The position numbers were made by a program, and so were the translations under genes. Under the pieces are notes generated by a model. That model did no database searches. It was not told where the DNA came from and worked only from the letters and a program-made list of their open reading frames with translations. Positions 37,000 through 47,535 of a stretch of DNA of 64,000 nucleotides are shown one piece after another. How positions within the stretch are numbered: position 1 is the first letter of the stretch; each line of letters begins with the position of its first letter. Origin of the DNA: Thuidium tamariscinum (lineage: Eukaryota; Streptophyta; Bryopsida; Hypnales; Thuidiaceae); NCBI GenBank assembly GCA_947034885.2, contig OX344751.2:4588001-4652000 (forward strand), given 5' to 3'.

Positions 37000-37270
37000 C
37001 TATTGTAGGAGGTCTACCATAAAGTACCCATCTATGAGCTAAAACTGAATTTGGAGATGTGAAACTTTCATGAAATATTATTCAATGGATTTTTCTTGAA
37101 AGATAAATGAAATTGGCATCTAATATAAATTGTTTTGTATATTTTAGATCTTTTTGAAATTAATTATGATTTTATGAAGTTGAAATGCAATGGATTTTTA
37201 AAGTGCCACTCCAACTCTTGAAATGGTACAATGAAAATGCATCATATACATATGGCATGTCCTTAGAGGA
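37000..37270. mobile_element. TA-flanked MITE core, degraded copy
   Basis: It carries the family core in the order seen at 34176: TTCTTGAAAGATAAATGAAA, then TTGAAATTAATTATGATTTT and TGAAGTTGAAATGCAATGG. The ends are not clear, so boundaries are approximate. Confidence 0.45.
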
Positions 37271-37279
37271 GCCACAATA

Positions 37280-37650
37280 TGGATCATTTGGCTATCTCGG
37301 AACAAAACCGTATTCACCAATGAGCGTTGGCCTTTGACATGCATTCAATTTGCTTTGTGGGAGGCTCTTCTTGACTCCGGGAGGGGAGCTTATCTCAAGG
37401 CAAAACAACATGCCCAACGCCGCCCACAACAAGCCAACAGGATTTGGCTTAACTTTGATGCTATCTGGATTCACTCCCCAATGTTAGCTTCTAGAGTTGG
37501 TGACAGTATTATTTGGATGAGGCAAGGACCTGTTCCTTGCCTTTTCTTCTAGCTTCCTTCTCTTCTACGCTTTTGTCCAGCCTTTTGGCTTGGCTGCTTT
37601 GTACTCTAAGTTTTGCAATGGAATTCCATTTGTTTAAAAATAAAAAATGC
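37280..37650 (+). mobile_element. LINE 3' end fragment (ORF2 C-terminus and tail)
   Basis: An open frame of 90 codons from 37280 to the TAG at 37550-37552 begins WIIWLSRNKTVFTNERW. This resembles the W-x-x-W-x-x-RN-x-x-x-F segment near the C-terminus of plant L1-type ORF2 proteins. It is followed by a pyrimidine-rich 3' leader and an A-rich end near 37635-37650. The upstream reverse transcriptase is absent, as expected for a 5'-truncated insertion. The call rests on a short motif. Confidence 0.45.
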
Positions 37651-37747
37651 ATTATATACAAACAATGTACATTTGTGGAGGCAAGAAGTCATAAAAACCA
37701 AGCACTCTATGGACTTCTTATCTTAATAAGTGGATTTGCTATTTGGA

Positions 37748-37826
37748 TACCTTGTAGAAGCTATTTGTCAATTCACTTTCTGTCAAAATGTCGTGATTCT
37801 ACTTGCAAATGGCTTCTACAAGGTGA
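37748..37826. repeat. Short hairpin
   Basis: CCTTGTAGAAGCTATTTG near 37750 pairs with CAAATGGCTTCTACAAGG near 37805-37822 around a roughly 37-bp centre that itself is partly self-complementary. No element class is evident. Confidence 0.5.
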
Positions 37827-38731
37827 TTATTCAAAGTATGTTAAGAGAAAATTACTAAAGTGATGGAAGCCCCATGCTCAACTACATGTTGACATGTCCC
37901 CTCCCTTCAAATAAATTGTTATAATACTAAAGGATTGCTAGGATCATGATAATAGATGGGTGATTAATGCAAATTGAATTAAGGCCAAGTAGATATCTAA
38001 TTTCAGTGATAGATGGCATTGATTGGTTTGTATGAAGGTGTAAACACTCTTAATTGTGACCTTTACCAAACACAAACTTGACTTCTATGTAATTGACATT
38101 TAATCAACTAAAAGGTGATTGTTACTACATGCAAATTTAATCCCAAAATGCACTTGAAAAGAGTAACATGGAAGAATTGCAAAGAGCTTATTGTAGGTGA
38201 TTCTATTATTTTTTCAGGGAGGTCACTTAGAAATTTTTATTAGGTATGGTGTCATCAAAGATATGGTGGGTTTAATTCCTTGAACCAAAAAATTTGAATT
38301 TTTTTGGAAATAATATAAGGTGCTAAAATATATTTAAAAATGTATTATAACTAAGATATGGTTCCCAATAATACATCCTATTTTATTATATTTTAAATCT
38401 AAAATACCCTTCATATAAAGGTTGTTGGGTACCCAAACTTGATATAGTGAGTGTGTACAGTACAGCTGGATGTAAGATATAGATAGGGTCATGCTATGTA
38501 TAGCTAGTTGAAAATTATAGTTGGAGGTATATGAAAGGTAGATGAATGGCTTCAAGTGTCTTTGCAATGGATGGAATGTATGTCTTGGCAAATTTAGGCG
38601 ATTGTACTACTAGGTGTGGATTGGCGTGCTTATGATTTGATTTGGGGTCACACCCAATGAGTGCTGGACGGTGAATTTTGGAATATATGTGAGCGTAGAC
38701 AACTTTTCCTTTTTTTCAGTTTAGTTTCGGT

Positions 38732-39079
38732 TACTAGAAGAAAACTACGTTGTATTTGACAAAAACTGTGTTGAAACTCTGTTGCATTCAACATAATGTG
38801 TGGAATAGATTGTGTTGAAGTCTTGCTTTGTCATGCGATATTTTTCATCCTAACACAAAATTTGCATTTTCCTTGTTGAATTATGCGTTTTCCTTGTTCA
38901 ATTTTATGTTGACATGTTGAAACGCAAAATTTTGTGTTATGAAGGGAGAACTCAACACAATTCACTCCACACGTTATGTTGAACGCAACATAGTCCTATC
39001 GCAATCTTTGTTAAGTAAAACGCAGGTTTGGCAAGTTTAACGCAGTTTTTGGCATGAATAGTGTAGTTTTCTTCTAGTG
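38732..39079. mobile_element. CACTA-like MITE, 348 bp, nearly palindromic
   Basis: The left end TACTAGAAGAAAACTACG and the right end, read inverted, CACTAGAAGAAAACTACA match for about 17 bases. The similarity continues inward so that the whole element can fold (for example AACACAAAATTTGCATTTTC against GAAACGCAAAATTTTGTGTT). CACTAGAAGAAA is close to the CACTACAAGAAA tip of plant EnSpm/CACTA transposons. The flanking 3-mers GGT and AGT differ at one base, so the expected 3-bp duplication is only approximate. No coding interior. Confidence 0.68.
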
Positions 39080-39350
39080 AGTTTTTGCAAAGTTTGTCAC
39101 CATTTTTTGGTGATTGTTTGTTGTCTCAGTAGTATAGGTCTAGTGATGCCAATTTCTAGGTAGGTTGAACCCAGATTGTAGAGTTGGTTTGAATAGACTC
39201 TCATTTCATAAGAGTTGCCATTCTTTTTTGGAGGGGACATTCCCATTTTCTTTTGATTACCAATTTTTTTTGGTATTCTATGTATTTTTCAACACAATGG
39301 AACACAAAATCATAGTTTTGTACTTGCACCATTTTCATTTTTGTTCTAGA

Positions 39351-40283
39351 TTAACCCCTAAAGGACCAACATGCCTTCTTTGGCAACATAGCGATTTCGG
39401 GCAGGTACGTGTGGCTAGAGATTTTCATATTTTGGAACCAAACTTTAATAGAAGGTGTGGACGAGGAGTATCTTCAAAGCCCAATAATTTTCGTGACTTT
39501 TGACTACATGGTTGAAAAGTTATCGCATAAAACGTTGTTTGTTTCTCAACTCGGGCAGTTTGGGCAGATCAGAAAAAATCACTTTTTTTGGAAATAAAAA
39601 TTTGAAATTGATTTTATAGATTTATATATACATGGAAAGCTTTGAATCATTCCATTTGAATTAATGAGTCAAAAGTTATGAAGAATTTTAGTTTGCGGGT
39701 AGTTATGGATTCTCTTCTCTAAAATAAACTTTGAAGTCCTTTATTTTACTCAATTTTCAATATTTTTGAAAAAAATTAAAAACATTGGGTGTAGGTTGTT
39801 TATTACAACATTTGAACCTTTGGGATTGGCATTTTTCAATTCAATAAATAAATTTTTACCATTTTAGTATTTTGAATCATTCTCTACTTCTTTCTACTTA
39901 CTATTCTTTTTGTACATGTTGTACAATTCCAAATGATATGAAAATTTTCAAGCATGTAGCCAACTTGAATTGGAGAATGAACCCAAAGAGTTGCAACCAT
40001 TTTGGACATTTTTTCATACAAATGTGGCCTTCTGAAGTGCAGCTGCCCGGATTTTCGCAGTGAAAAAAAAATGACTTTTGTAACTTCAAACACTAATATC
40101 TTGCAATCTACAGGGTGAAAATTTCTAAAATTTTTTCTACACCTTTACAAACTATTGCACTAAAAGATCCTACGGTTACATATGTCAAAAAATGTTTTTA
40201 AAAAAACATTTGGTAGTTGTCCTAAAAATGGCAGTTTTGGAGCAGTTTTTGTTAAAACATAGTGAAGGAACTTTAGGGGTTAA
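39351..40283. mobile_element. Non-autonomous piggyBac-like element, 933 bp, copy B
   Basis: The left TTAACCCCTAAAG and the inverted right TTAACCCCTAAAG are identical over 13 bp with TTAA on both sides. It is full-length homologous to 36001-36909. Its better-preserved ends suggest it is the younger of the two. Non-coding interior. Confidence 0.8.
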
Positions 40284-41270
40284 GATGTTAAAACTTATTC
40301 TCAGCTCATTTCATTTCATTTGCAATTTACAGTACTATAATTTGTATGGACATTCTTCTTTGTTAGGATTGTACCATGTGCAGGATTGTAGTAGAACAAG
40401 AGATCATGGTGTCATTGCTATTTGATTGAATGTTTGCACAATGTGTCGGATGAAGGAATTTGTGTTTGTTACTTGTGCTCGTCTTTCAAAGTTCTAGTTT
40501 AGAAAAGCATGTAATGTGTATAATTTAGTTTCCAAAATCTTGTCATTTTGCGCACAAGGCAACTTCACAACTTTAAATCTTGTTTTGAGTATCCTTGTGT
40601 GGAAATTCTCCTTGAATTTTTTTAGTTTAATAAAGAAATATTAAATGGTGGAAGATTAGGTGGAATTCTAATAGTTGGACATGCGAATTCAATGAATTCA
40701 ATGCTAAACCTCCACATATGGATTTTGAACTTATTTAAGTCCATTTCAATACATTGTCTTCTATTGAAAATAATATATTTATAATGAAGATAGGGTGTGG
40801 AAAAATTGCCTCTCTTTTGAATTCAAAGTAAATGTAGGGTACTAAAAAATAGGCTAAATTAGAGAATTAGCTATGGATAGGGTATGTTTAATTGGTCCCC
40901 TCCATCAATATACCCCCCCTAAAAATACCCCTTCTTCACACGTGATAAATGAACACCCTAAATAGTGACCCCCCCGAGATTATTTTGTCTCATGGAAGTA
41001 TGATTTTGTCTACAATGAACCTTATCAAATCATGAGAAGTTTTGAAGGTTTATCCTTATAAATATTAGCTTACCTTTGTAGATCTCATGTTTTTTGAAAC
41101 AGTGTGAATCATCTACTTAAAAAATTCAAAAGTATTCATTAGAAACCAAACTACTATTCATGACCCTCTCTTTTTGCAGAAAATTCCAAAGATGAACAAT
41201 TGTACTTTTGCCTTGCATGCAAGAATCCCTTGTAATCCATTGGACACTTAGTATGTACAACTACATTGTA
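40284..41270. other. Intergenic AT-rich stretch, nothing recognised
   Basis: No coding frame, RNA or matched repeat was found. A C-rich run occurs near 40905-40935. Confidence 0.4.
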
Positions 41271-42911
41271 AGGTTAAGAGTATTGCCATCCATTTACTAC
41301 AAAGCAACATTGTAAACATTGTAGACCATTGATCTCCCTCTCAACGGTGCTATTCTGTGAGCTTGTGAGCATGAGCCTGTGAGGGTAGAGCAGGGATTCT
41401 GTGAGCATAAAGCTTAGAAATTTGAAGAAGCATTATAAAACTTAATTTTATTCATTAAAATTGATTCCATCTTAAAATTTGAATCAAATTTTTTTATTTT
41501 AGTACCTATTTTTGTAGACCTATTACCGTGGACCTATTATTGTGGACCTATTACCATGGTTATGTTGAAATTGGATGAAGATTCTAATTTTCAATCTTAT
41601 TTAAAAGTATGCATTACAAAAATGAAGAACTCAATTGATATGAAAGATGAATAAAGATGGAATTAAGTGAATATAGAGTATTGGTTGATCATTATCCTAT
41701 AGTAATGTAGATCTTTTTGAAGCCTAGGGAAAGGTACTAATGATTTATATTGATGTATTATTATTACGGTTGTTTAAATTTTAGAAAGAAATTTTGTTGA
41801 TAAAAATCTTTGCTACACTAAATTTTATTTTGGTTGATCATGTCTTGTACCATTATAAGTCTTCTCAAGGCCAATAAGAGGGCATCAATTATTTCCTCTT
41901 CATTTTTAAGTCAATGGACTTATTTAAATTTTAGAAAAACATTTGTTTGTATGATTTCATTATATATGGAAAGAACTTAGTTGCACCAAATTTCATTTTG
42001 TTCATGAGTATCTTATAGTAGCGTAGGTCTTTTCAAATGCCAATGTAGGCACCTACAATTTTGTCTTAATGTATCAATAATGGAACTTGTTAAGATTTAA
42101 GAAAAAATTTGATTGATAGGTATTACTTTTGTAAAGAATGAAATTTGTTACACAAGATTACTGATTAGTTGACTCATTATTCTCTTGTTCATCCAATGAA
42201 GAGATTCATTTCTTCTTTCTTAATTCAATGGTTGTTTATTTATCATCTTGAAACAAAACTTGTCAAGCTTTGCTAGATTTTTGTGAACACTCTCCTTGGT
42301 CTTGCTTCTTAGTACCCCTCGGCGCCGAGAGGAGTCCCACGGCTCCGATAAAATTATTATTGCAAAAAAAAAAAAAAAGTTTTTTTTTTTTTCCCTTTTC
42401 CAAGGGACTCCCTTCGGCGCCGAATGGAGTCCCACAATTGCGGAGGGAAAAAAGAATTTTTTTAAAATTGGAGGTGTGGGACTCCCCTCAATGCCAAAGG
42501 GTACTAAGAAGCAAGACTAAGGAGAGTGTTCACAAAAATCTAAATTTGTGAAATAACCTCATTTGATTTCAAAAAAATTATAATTAGTCACTAATTTTTT
42601 TTATTCATAAAATTTAGCAAAGTACAATAAATGGTAAAACAAAGTTATTCAAGGGACCACGGTAATAGGTCCATGATAATAATTCCACGGTAATAGGCAC
42701 TAAAATTTACCAAAGTTAATCAAATTTGGCCAAAAGTTTTCAATGGAATCTTCAAAAAATTGTGTAGGCTCGCAGGCTCACAAGCTCACAAGCTCACGCT
42801 CGCAGGCTCACAAAATAGCAACCCTGATCTCCCTCTTACAAGGAAGAGCAGTGGTCTACAATATTTACAATATTGCTTCACTATAGTGATGGATGGTGAT
42901 ACTCTAAGGTC
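41271..42911. mobile_element. Foldback-like element with inverted arms of about 260-300 bp
   Basis: The left arm (about 41271-41566) and right arm (about 42655-42911) are inverted copies. Shared blocks in order are GTATTGCCATCCAT or its variant, GTAGACCATTGATCTCCCTC, GCTATTCTGTGAGC, a GAGCYTGTGAGC repeat, and ACCTATTACCGTGG. Each arm contains short tandem repeats: GTGGACCTATTACC-type units, and GCTCACAA/GCTCGCAG units clearest at about 42767-42813. Long repetitive arms around a non-coding centre resemble foldback or MULE-derived elements. No 9-bp duplication was confirmed. Confidence 0.65.
42274..42542. mobile_element. MITE with inverted ends of about 50 bp, nested in the foldback element
   Basis: TAGATTTTTGTGAACACTCT at 42274 is the perfect complement of the sequence ending at 42542. 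Pairing continues through CTTGCTTCTTAGTACCC for about 50 bp with very few mismatches. The centre has A15 and T12 runs and GGCGCCGA-type GC patches. The high arm identity suggests a recent or conserved copy. Confidence 0.75.
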
Positions 42912-43393
42912 AAATTTAGGTTCATCAATAATCATTACTTCAAAAATTGATTTGTGTGTTTTATACAATGTTGGAGAAGTCATGCTGAAATGGTTTGAAA
43001 TTGTCTTTTATTTTGCCAATAAGTTATAACAAAAAATTACAATAATTTAATGCAAGTAATGCATCATAATAATGTGATAAATTGTAAAGTATTGCATCAC
43101 AATGATGCAATAAATTGTATATTAACATGCGAAACCATGAAACATTGATAACCACATGATAATTGTTGACAAACTACAAGTTCTAAACTTTGTGATGATG
43201 GCGTTGCTCCCATTTTGTCCATGAAGAGATAGTTTACTTTATAAAGAGAGAGAAGATGAATAGTCTTTTAATCTAATCCCTACTATACTTGCTTTTATAA
43301 CTAAAGTAAACTATAGAGAACTATAATGGAGAGCATACCAATATAATGTATTTCTTAACAATTTTCATTCACATGTAGTTGCTAAATGGGATT
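42912..43393. other. Intergenic stretch, nothing recognised
   Basis: AT-rich DNA with an ATGCATCA/ATGCAATA small repeat near 43050-43110. No gene supported. Confidence 0.4.
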
Positions 43394-43917
43394 GGGGTGA
43401 ATTGACCCCCTTACCCAACCCCTTAGAAAGATGCTGAAATTTTTTATCTTCCATATACAATAAAATTTACATATTTCAAATTTATATTTGCAATGAAAGT
43501 CCTCAAGTTATCCAAGAGCCAAGGTGTAAGGGAAGGTGTTGTTAAAGCAACCCTTTGATAGCTAATTGTATTTTGGAGGAAGGTAAACTCCATGAAATAA
43601 TTTTCAGCAAATTTCATAGGAAGAAAAATGGAGTTGGCATCCAACCCAAGTCATTTCATTTTTTTGGACCTTTGTAGAATTAATTACAAATTTTTGAAGT
43701 TGAAATGCAATGGTTTCTGAAAGCAACCCTTCCTAAAATGCACATTGTTGGGACATTGAAGAAAGCAGAACCTACATCTATGTTAAAGGTCCTTTTAGAA
43801 TTGGGTCCCTTTTGAAGCACCCTTCATTACAATATAAATTAATGGAGCACAAAATAGGGGGCTTCTTGTTTTCACTTGCACCCCTAGAATGACTTAGAGG
43901 GGCCGAGCGAAAGGCCC
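43394..43917. mobile_element. GGGGT-type MITE interrupted by a TA-flanked MITE
   Basis: The left end GGGGTGAATTGACCCCCTTA and right-half block CTTGCACCCCTAGAATGACT then GGGGCCGAGC match the intact copy at 60399-60649. After removing the nested 303 bp at 43527-43829, about 221 bp remain, close to the 251 bp of the intact copy. The right tip has decayed. Confidence 0.65.
43527..43829. mobile_element. TA-flanked MITE nested in the GGGGT-type MITE
   Basis: TA then AGGGAAGGTGTTGTTAAAGC at the left; GAAGCACCCTTCAT then TA at the right. The interior has the family core (CATCCAACCCAAGTCATTTC, GGACCTTTGTAGAATTAATT). Confidence 0.65.
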
Positions 43918-44233
43918 TAATAGTAAACTGGAAACACCCACAACTGTCAAAATAAGGAATTCAACATAGTTGGAGGCTGCATTTTCTGAAAATGATATTT
44001 TTCTAGTATTAGCAAGTGAAAATCATGAATATTTGGAAAAAAAAATTAGATTTTTCGGATACAGTATGTAATTTCTATAAATTTTCAAAGTGTTGGCTCC
44101 CTAAATCTGTGAAACCATCTTATAGGTGCCCCCAAAATTGAACCTTGCGAAAATCAGCACTTAGCCAACCAAATTATCTTATGTGTGCTTCAATTATATC
44201 AACAAATTACAACCACACATATGGCGAACACAC

Positions 44234-44530
44234 TAAGGTAGGGGGCTGTAAAAGTGACCCTTTACTAGCTGATTTGAATTTTGGGGAAGCTAAACTCCTT
44301 AAAAAAAATTTAGTAAATTTTTGTGGTAAGAAAAATGGAATTGGCATCTAATTCAAGTCATTTCATATTTTTTGGACCTTCATGGAATTAGTTATGAATG
44401 TTTGAAGTTGAAAACACAATAGTTTCTAAAAGCGACCCCCTTCTAAAATGTATACTTCTGGTACATGTTAGAGGCAAAATCTACCAGATCGCTTTTAGAG
44501 ACAGGGTCACAATTACAGCCCCCTACCTTA
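44234..44530. mobile_element. TA-flanked MITE with the best-preserved ends, 297 bp
   Basis: TAAGGTAGGGGGCTGTAA at the left and its inverted copy at the right agree at all but about two of 27 bases. TA stands on both sides. The interior carries the family core (GGAATTGGCATCTAATTCAA, TCATATTTTTTGGACCTTCA). Confidence 0.8.
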
Positions 44531-45029
44531 TGAGAACTTTGCTGACACATTTAGGTGAATCTACTGTCCATTGCAAGGAACAGGCACGGGAATGGGTGTT
44601 TTGCCCTTACATGGAAGCATACACAAACAAAGTGATGGAATTTGACCTCTCCAACTTGGTGGTCATAGGCTGGCCGTTTCATGGTTAAAGTGAAAGACAT
44701 GTCCATATGACCATATCCCTTGCAGTAAAGGTTACCCTTTCTTTGTGTAAAAATTCTAAAAAATGTCCACAGATATGTATGCAGTGCAGTACAGGTACTG
44801 TAGTGTAAACTTTTGACTCTTGTAAATATGGCAGTCCCTACGAGTTAGGTCTCTTTCATTTTGACGGTTGAAATGACCAAGTCAAGTTTGACAAATGCCC
44901 TCATCAGCTGACATCAAATAACTTCGGTGAAGACCAACTTCAACAGCAATCACCATCAGCACCGAGAAAATGGTCTAGGTGAACTGGTCCCATTCAGGGT
45001 GTTTTTTAAGAGATTTAGCTTTTTCGAAG
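44531..45029. other. Intergenic stretch, nothing recognised
   Basis: No gene. The open frame at 44398-44688 overlaps a MITE and is taken as chance. Confidence 0.4.
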
Positions 45030-45700
45030 TAAGGTAGGAGGTCCATAAAGCGATCATCTAAGGTAGGAAGACCCATAACCATCAAAATAAGCAATTTAGT
45101 AGAGTTGAAGGTATCTTTTTCTAGAAAAAATATTTTTACAGTATTAGCAACTGAAAATCATGAATTTTAAAAAAAAATAGATTTTTTTAAAAATTTCTGT
45201 GAATTTTCAAAGTGGAACTCACTAGGGCACTCTATACTGCACTCAAATAAATCTACCTTGATTCTCACAACAAAATCTAAAAAATTCAGAGTTTACCAAT
45301 CAAAATTAAGAGTGAGTGACAATTTGGAGGTACTCTTGAAGACGATTTAAGGACACTCTACTTGTCAGTTATGGGTGCAATAACGGTTATGGATGGTGCT
45401 ACCTTAAGCGCTAAAGCTAAATTTTGGCAAGGGAAAACATCTTGAAATATTTTTCAATAAATTTTCTTTGAAAGACAAGAAGAAATGACATCCAACCACA
45501 AGTTGTTTAATATTTTTTGGGAGCTTTGTGGAATTAGTTATGAAATTTTGAAATTGCAATGCTATAGGACTCTAAAAGCAATCACCTCTTAGAATGTACA
45601 TAGTTTGTACATTTTGATATACTAAAGGAAGTGAAATGTACCTCTGAGTCATATATGTTCAGTTTAAAATGCCCTATTGATGTTCGAGCCTCCTACCTTA
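45030..45700. mobile_element. TA-flanked MITE, 671-bp variant
   Basis: TAAGGTAGGAGGTCCATAAA at 45030 and GAGCCTCCTACCTTA ending at 45700 are inverted ends with TA on both sides. The extra length comes from a left-half segment (about 45070-45215) that also occurs at about 43930-44130 outside any recognised MITE. Confidence 0.65.
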
Positions 45701-46144
45701 CTGGCAATAATTTTTTATGAACTTTTGATGAAGTGGCTACTTCTGTTCATTGTAGGGAGAAAACAATTTTGCTAGACAAATGAATACTAGTGAATTTTGG
45801 CTATACATAGATTTTGATGTGAAAGCAAAAGTGGCAATATATCCATCTTTGTAGTAGATGTATACTAGCGAGAATTGAAAATGTAATCTAATGACTAAGA
45901 TTAATTTGGCAACTTTGTTTAAAATGTATGGCCATAATGAAAGAAGTATAGGCAATTATAAACTTGTGCTTATTGAATTTAGTAGCAATGTTATCTTTTG
46001 ACACGAGGCTAGATGGCTAAATACAATTAGTAGATAGTGAAATTAGGCCAAAAAAATACAACTTTTATGCCTTAAATTCCTATAGTAAAATCGAGGTATC
46101 TGGATGGTGGGTGAATTTTGGCGATTTTTAGCCAATAAAAAAAA
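45701..46144. other. Intergenic stretch, nothing recognised
   Basis: AT-rich DNA without gene or repeat match that I could find. Confidence 0.35.
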
Positions 46145-46372
46145 CACTCATCCCCTTGCTTGACCACACCAAGTCATTTCAAGGATGCAAGTAAAAAAAA
46201 GCCCTCTATTTGGGGCCTAAGTAATTTGAGTAATTTACTAGTACATCTCTCCGAACTAATTTAGGGCTCTAATTGCAAATATGAATTCAAAATTTGCAAA
46301 TTTTATCATGCATGGAAAATATTAAATTTTAGGGTTTTTTAAAGTGGCCAAGGAAATTTTACCCTAGCTAGG
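46145..46372. mobile_element. GGGGT-type MITE, inverted degraded copy
   Basis: ATCCCCTTGCTTGACCACAC, then ATGCAAGTAAAAAAAAGCCC at the left, and AATTGCAAATATGAATTCAA then GTGGCCAAGG at the right, follow the order of 60399-60649 read from the opposite strand. Confidence 0.55.
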
Positions 46373-46401
46373 AAAATATGTTGTGTGTGTGTTGTAAGTT
46401 A

Positions 46402-47015
46402 TAAGGGAAGAGGCTTAGAAACCACTCATTTAAGGGTTGGTCTACCTTTTTCATGTATTTTCTTAAATGGGAATATTTTTAACTCATTTTTCAGTCAAAG
46501 AAAAATAGATGAGGAATCTTACACAAGTTGTTTTATAATTTTCAAAGCATATATGAATTACTTATGAATTTTCAAACACAATATGGCATAGGACCCTATT
46601 TGTGATTCGTAGGCCTTGGAAGCCCGCACATGCTTGGTTAGAAAAAGAATATAGCTCTATTTAGACACTAACATTGCAACATGTAAAAAATAATCAAGAT
46701 GGTATCAAAATGTGACCCTTTCTAAATTTGAAATGAATGCTTGAATCAATTATTATTTCAGATTTGTTAACATTTCATTGTAAGAAGGTAGTTGGACTAC
46801 CAATTCTTATTTTGAATAAAATTAGTAGACACCTATCCACTTAGTTTGAAATAGATCCATTTTGGATCTTAAACCATCCACTGAAGAAGTAAGAAACAAC
46901 TCTTATCATGCTTTGATGTAATCAAGAGTCCATTTTCCCACAATCTAGTATCCATTTTATAGCCTCCTACTAGATAGTTTGAAAAGCCAATGCCATTTTT
47001 GAGCCCTCTCCTATA
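46402..47015. mobile_element. TA-flanked MITE, 614 bp, uninterrupted inverted relative of 34049-34988
   Basis: TAAGGGAAGAGGCTTAGAAA at the left and GAGCCCTCTCCTATA at the right are the two ends seen at 34049-34988, in reverse order. This copy lacks the nested insertion and provides the empty site near 46885. Confidence 0.7.
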
Positions 47016-47049
47016 GCAGTAGAACTTGGTTTAGTGTACGCAAAAGTAG

Positions 47050-47535
47050 ATCAAGGTGAAGTAGCTCCCTCACTCGGTCTTTGCTTTGGGGCTAGGAAGA
47101 ATTGACCCCCTTATTGCTATGTTTTTTACCCTTGGGGAAAACACTAGATTTTTTTATTTTCCATTTATGAAAAAATAGCACATTATGAATTATGTTTGCA
47201 ATCAGAGACTTGAAATTATCCTTGGGAGGTGAGGAAATATTAAAGATATATGGCACAAAGTAAGGGGAAATTTTGACATTTATCTTTTGATGGGACAATA
47301 AGGAGGTCAATCTTCCCTAGCCCTTGCTTGCTCGACGCCTCTAAGTCATTCAAAGGGTGCAAGTAAAAAAAGTCCCCTATTTAGTGCTTGATTAATTTCC
47401 TTAGGGTACCCCACCCAACTAATTTGGGGCCTTTGAATGCAAATATGAATTCAAAATTTTCAAATTTTTTCATGTGTAGAAAAAAAAATTCTGCATTTTT
47501 CTAGGGCCGAGCAAGGGGGTCAATTCACCCTACTG
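47050..47535. mobile_element. Compound of two GGGGT-type MITEs
   Basis: An inner pair of inverted ends (GGGGCTAGGAAGAATTGACC at 47088 and GGTCAATCTTCCCTAGCCC ending near 47322) lies next to a second copy in the other orientation. That copy runs from CTTGCTTGCTCGACGCCTCT near 47324 to GGCCGAGCAAGGGGGTCAAT near 47524. A further left-end remnant (CTCCCTCACTCGGTC) sits at about 47065-47079. The order suggests nesting or tandem insertion. Confidence 0.55.

Noticed and set aside
42274-42542. Coding frames across the A/T runs at 42270-42551
   Set aside because: These ORFs are low-complexity Lys/Phe strings created by the homopolymer centre of a MITE.
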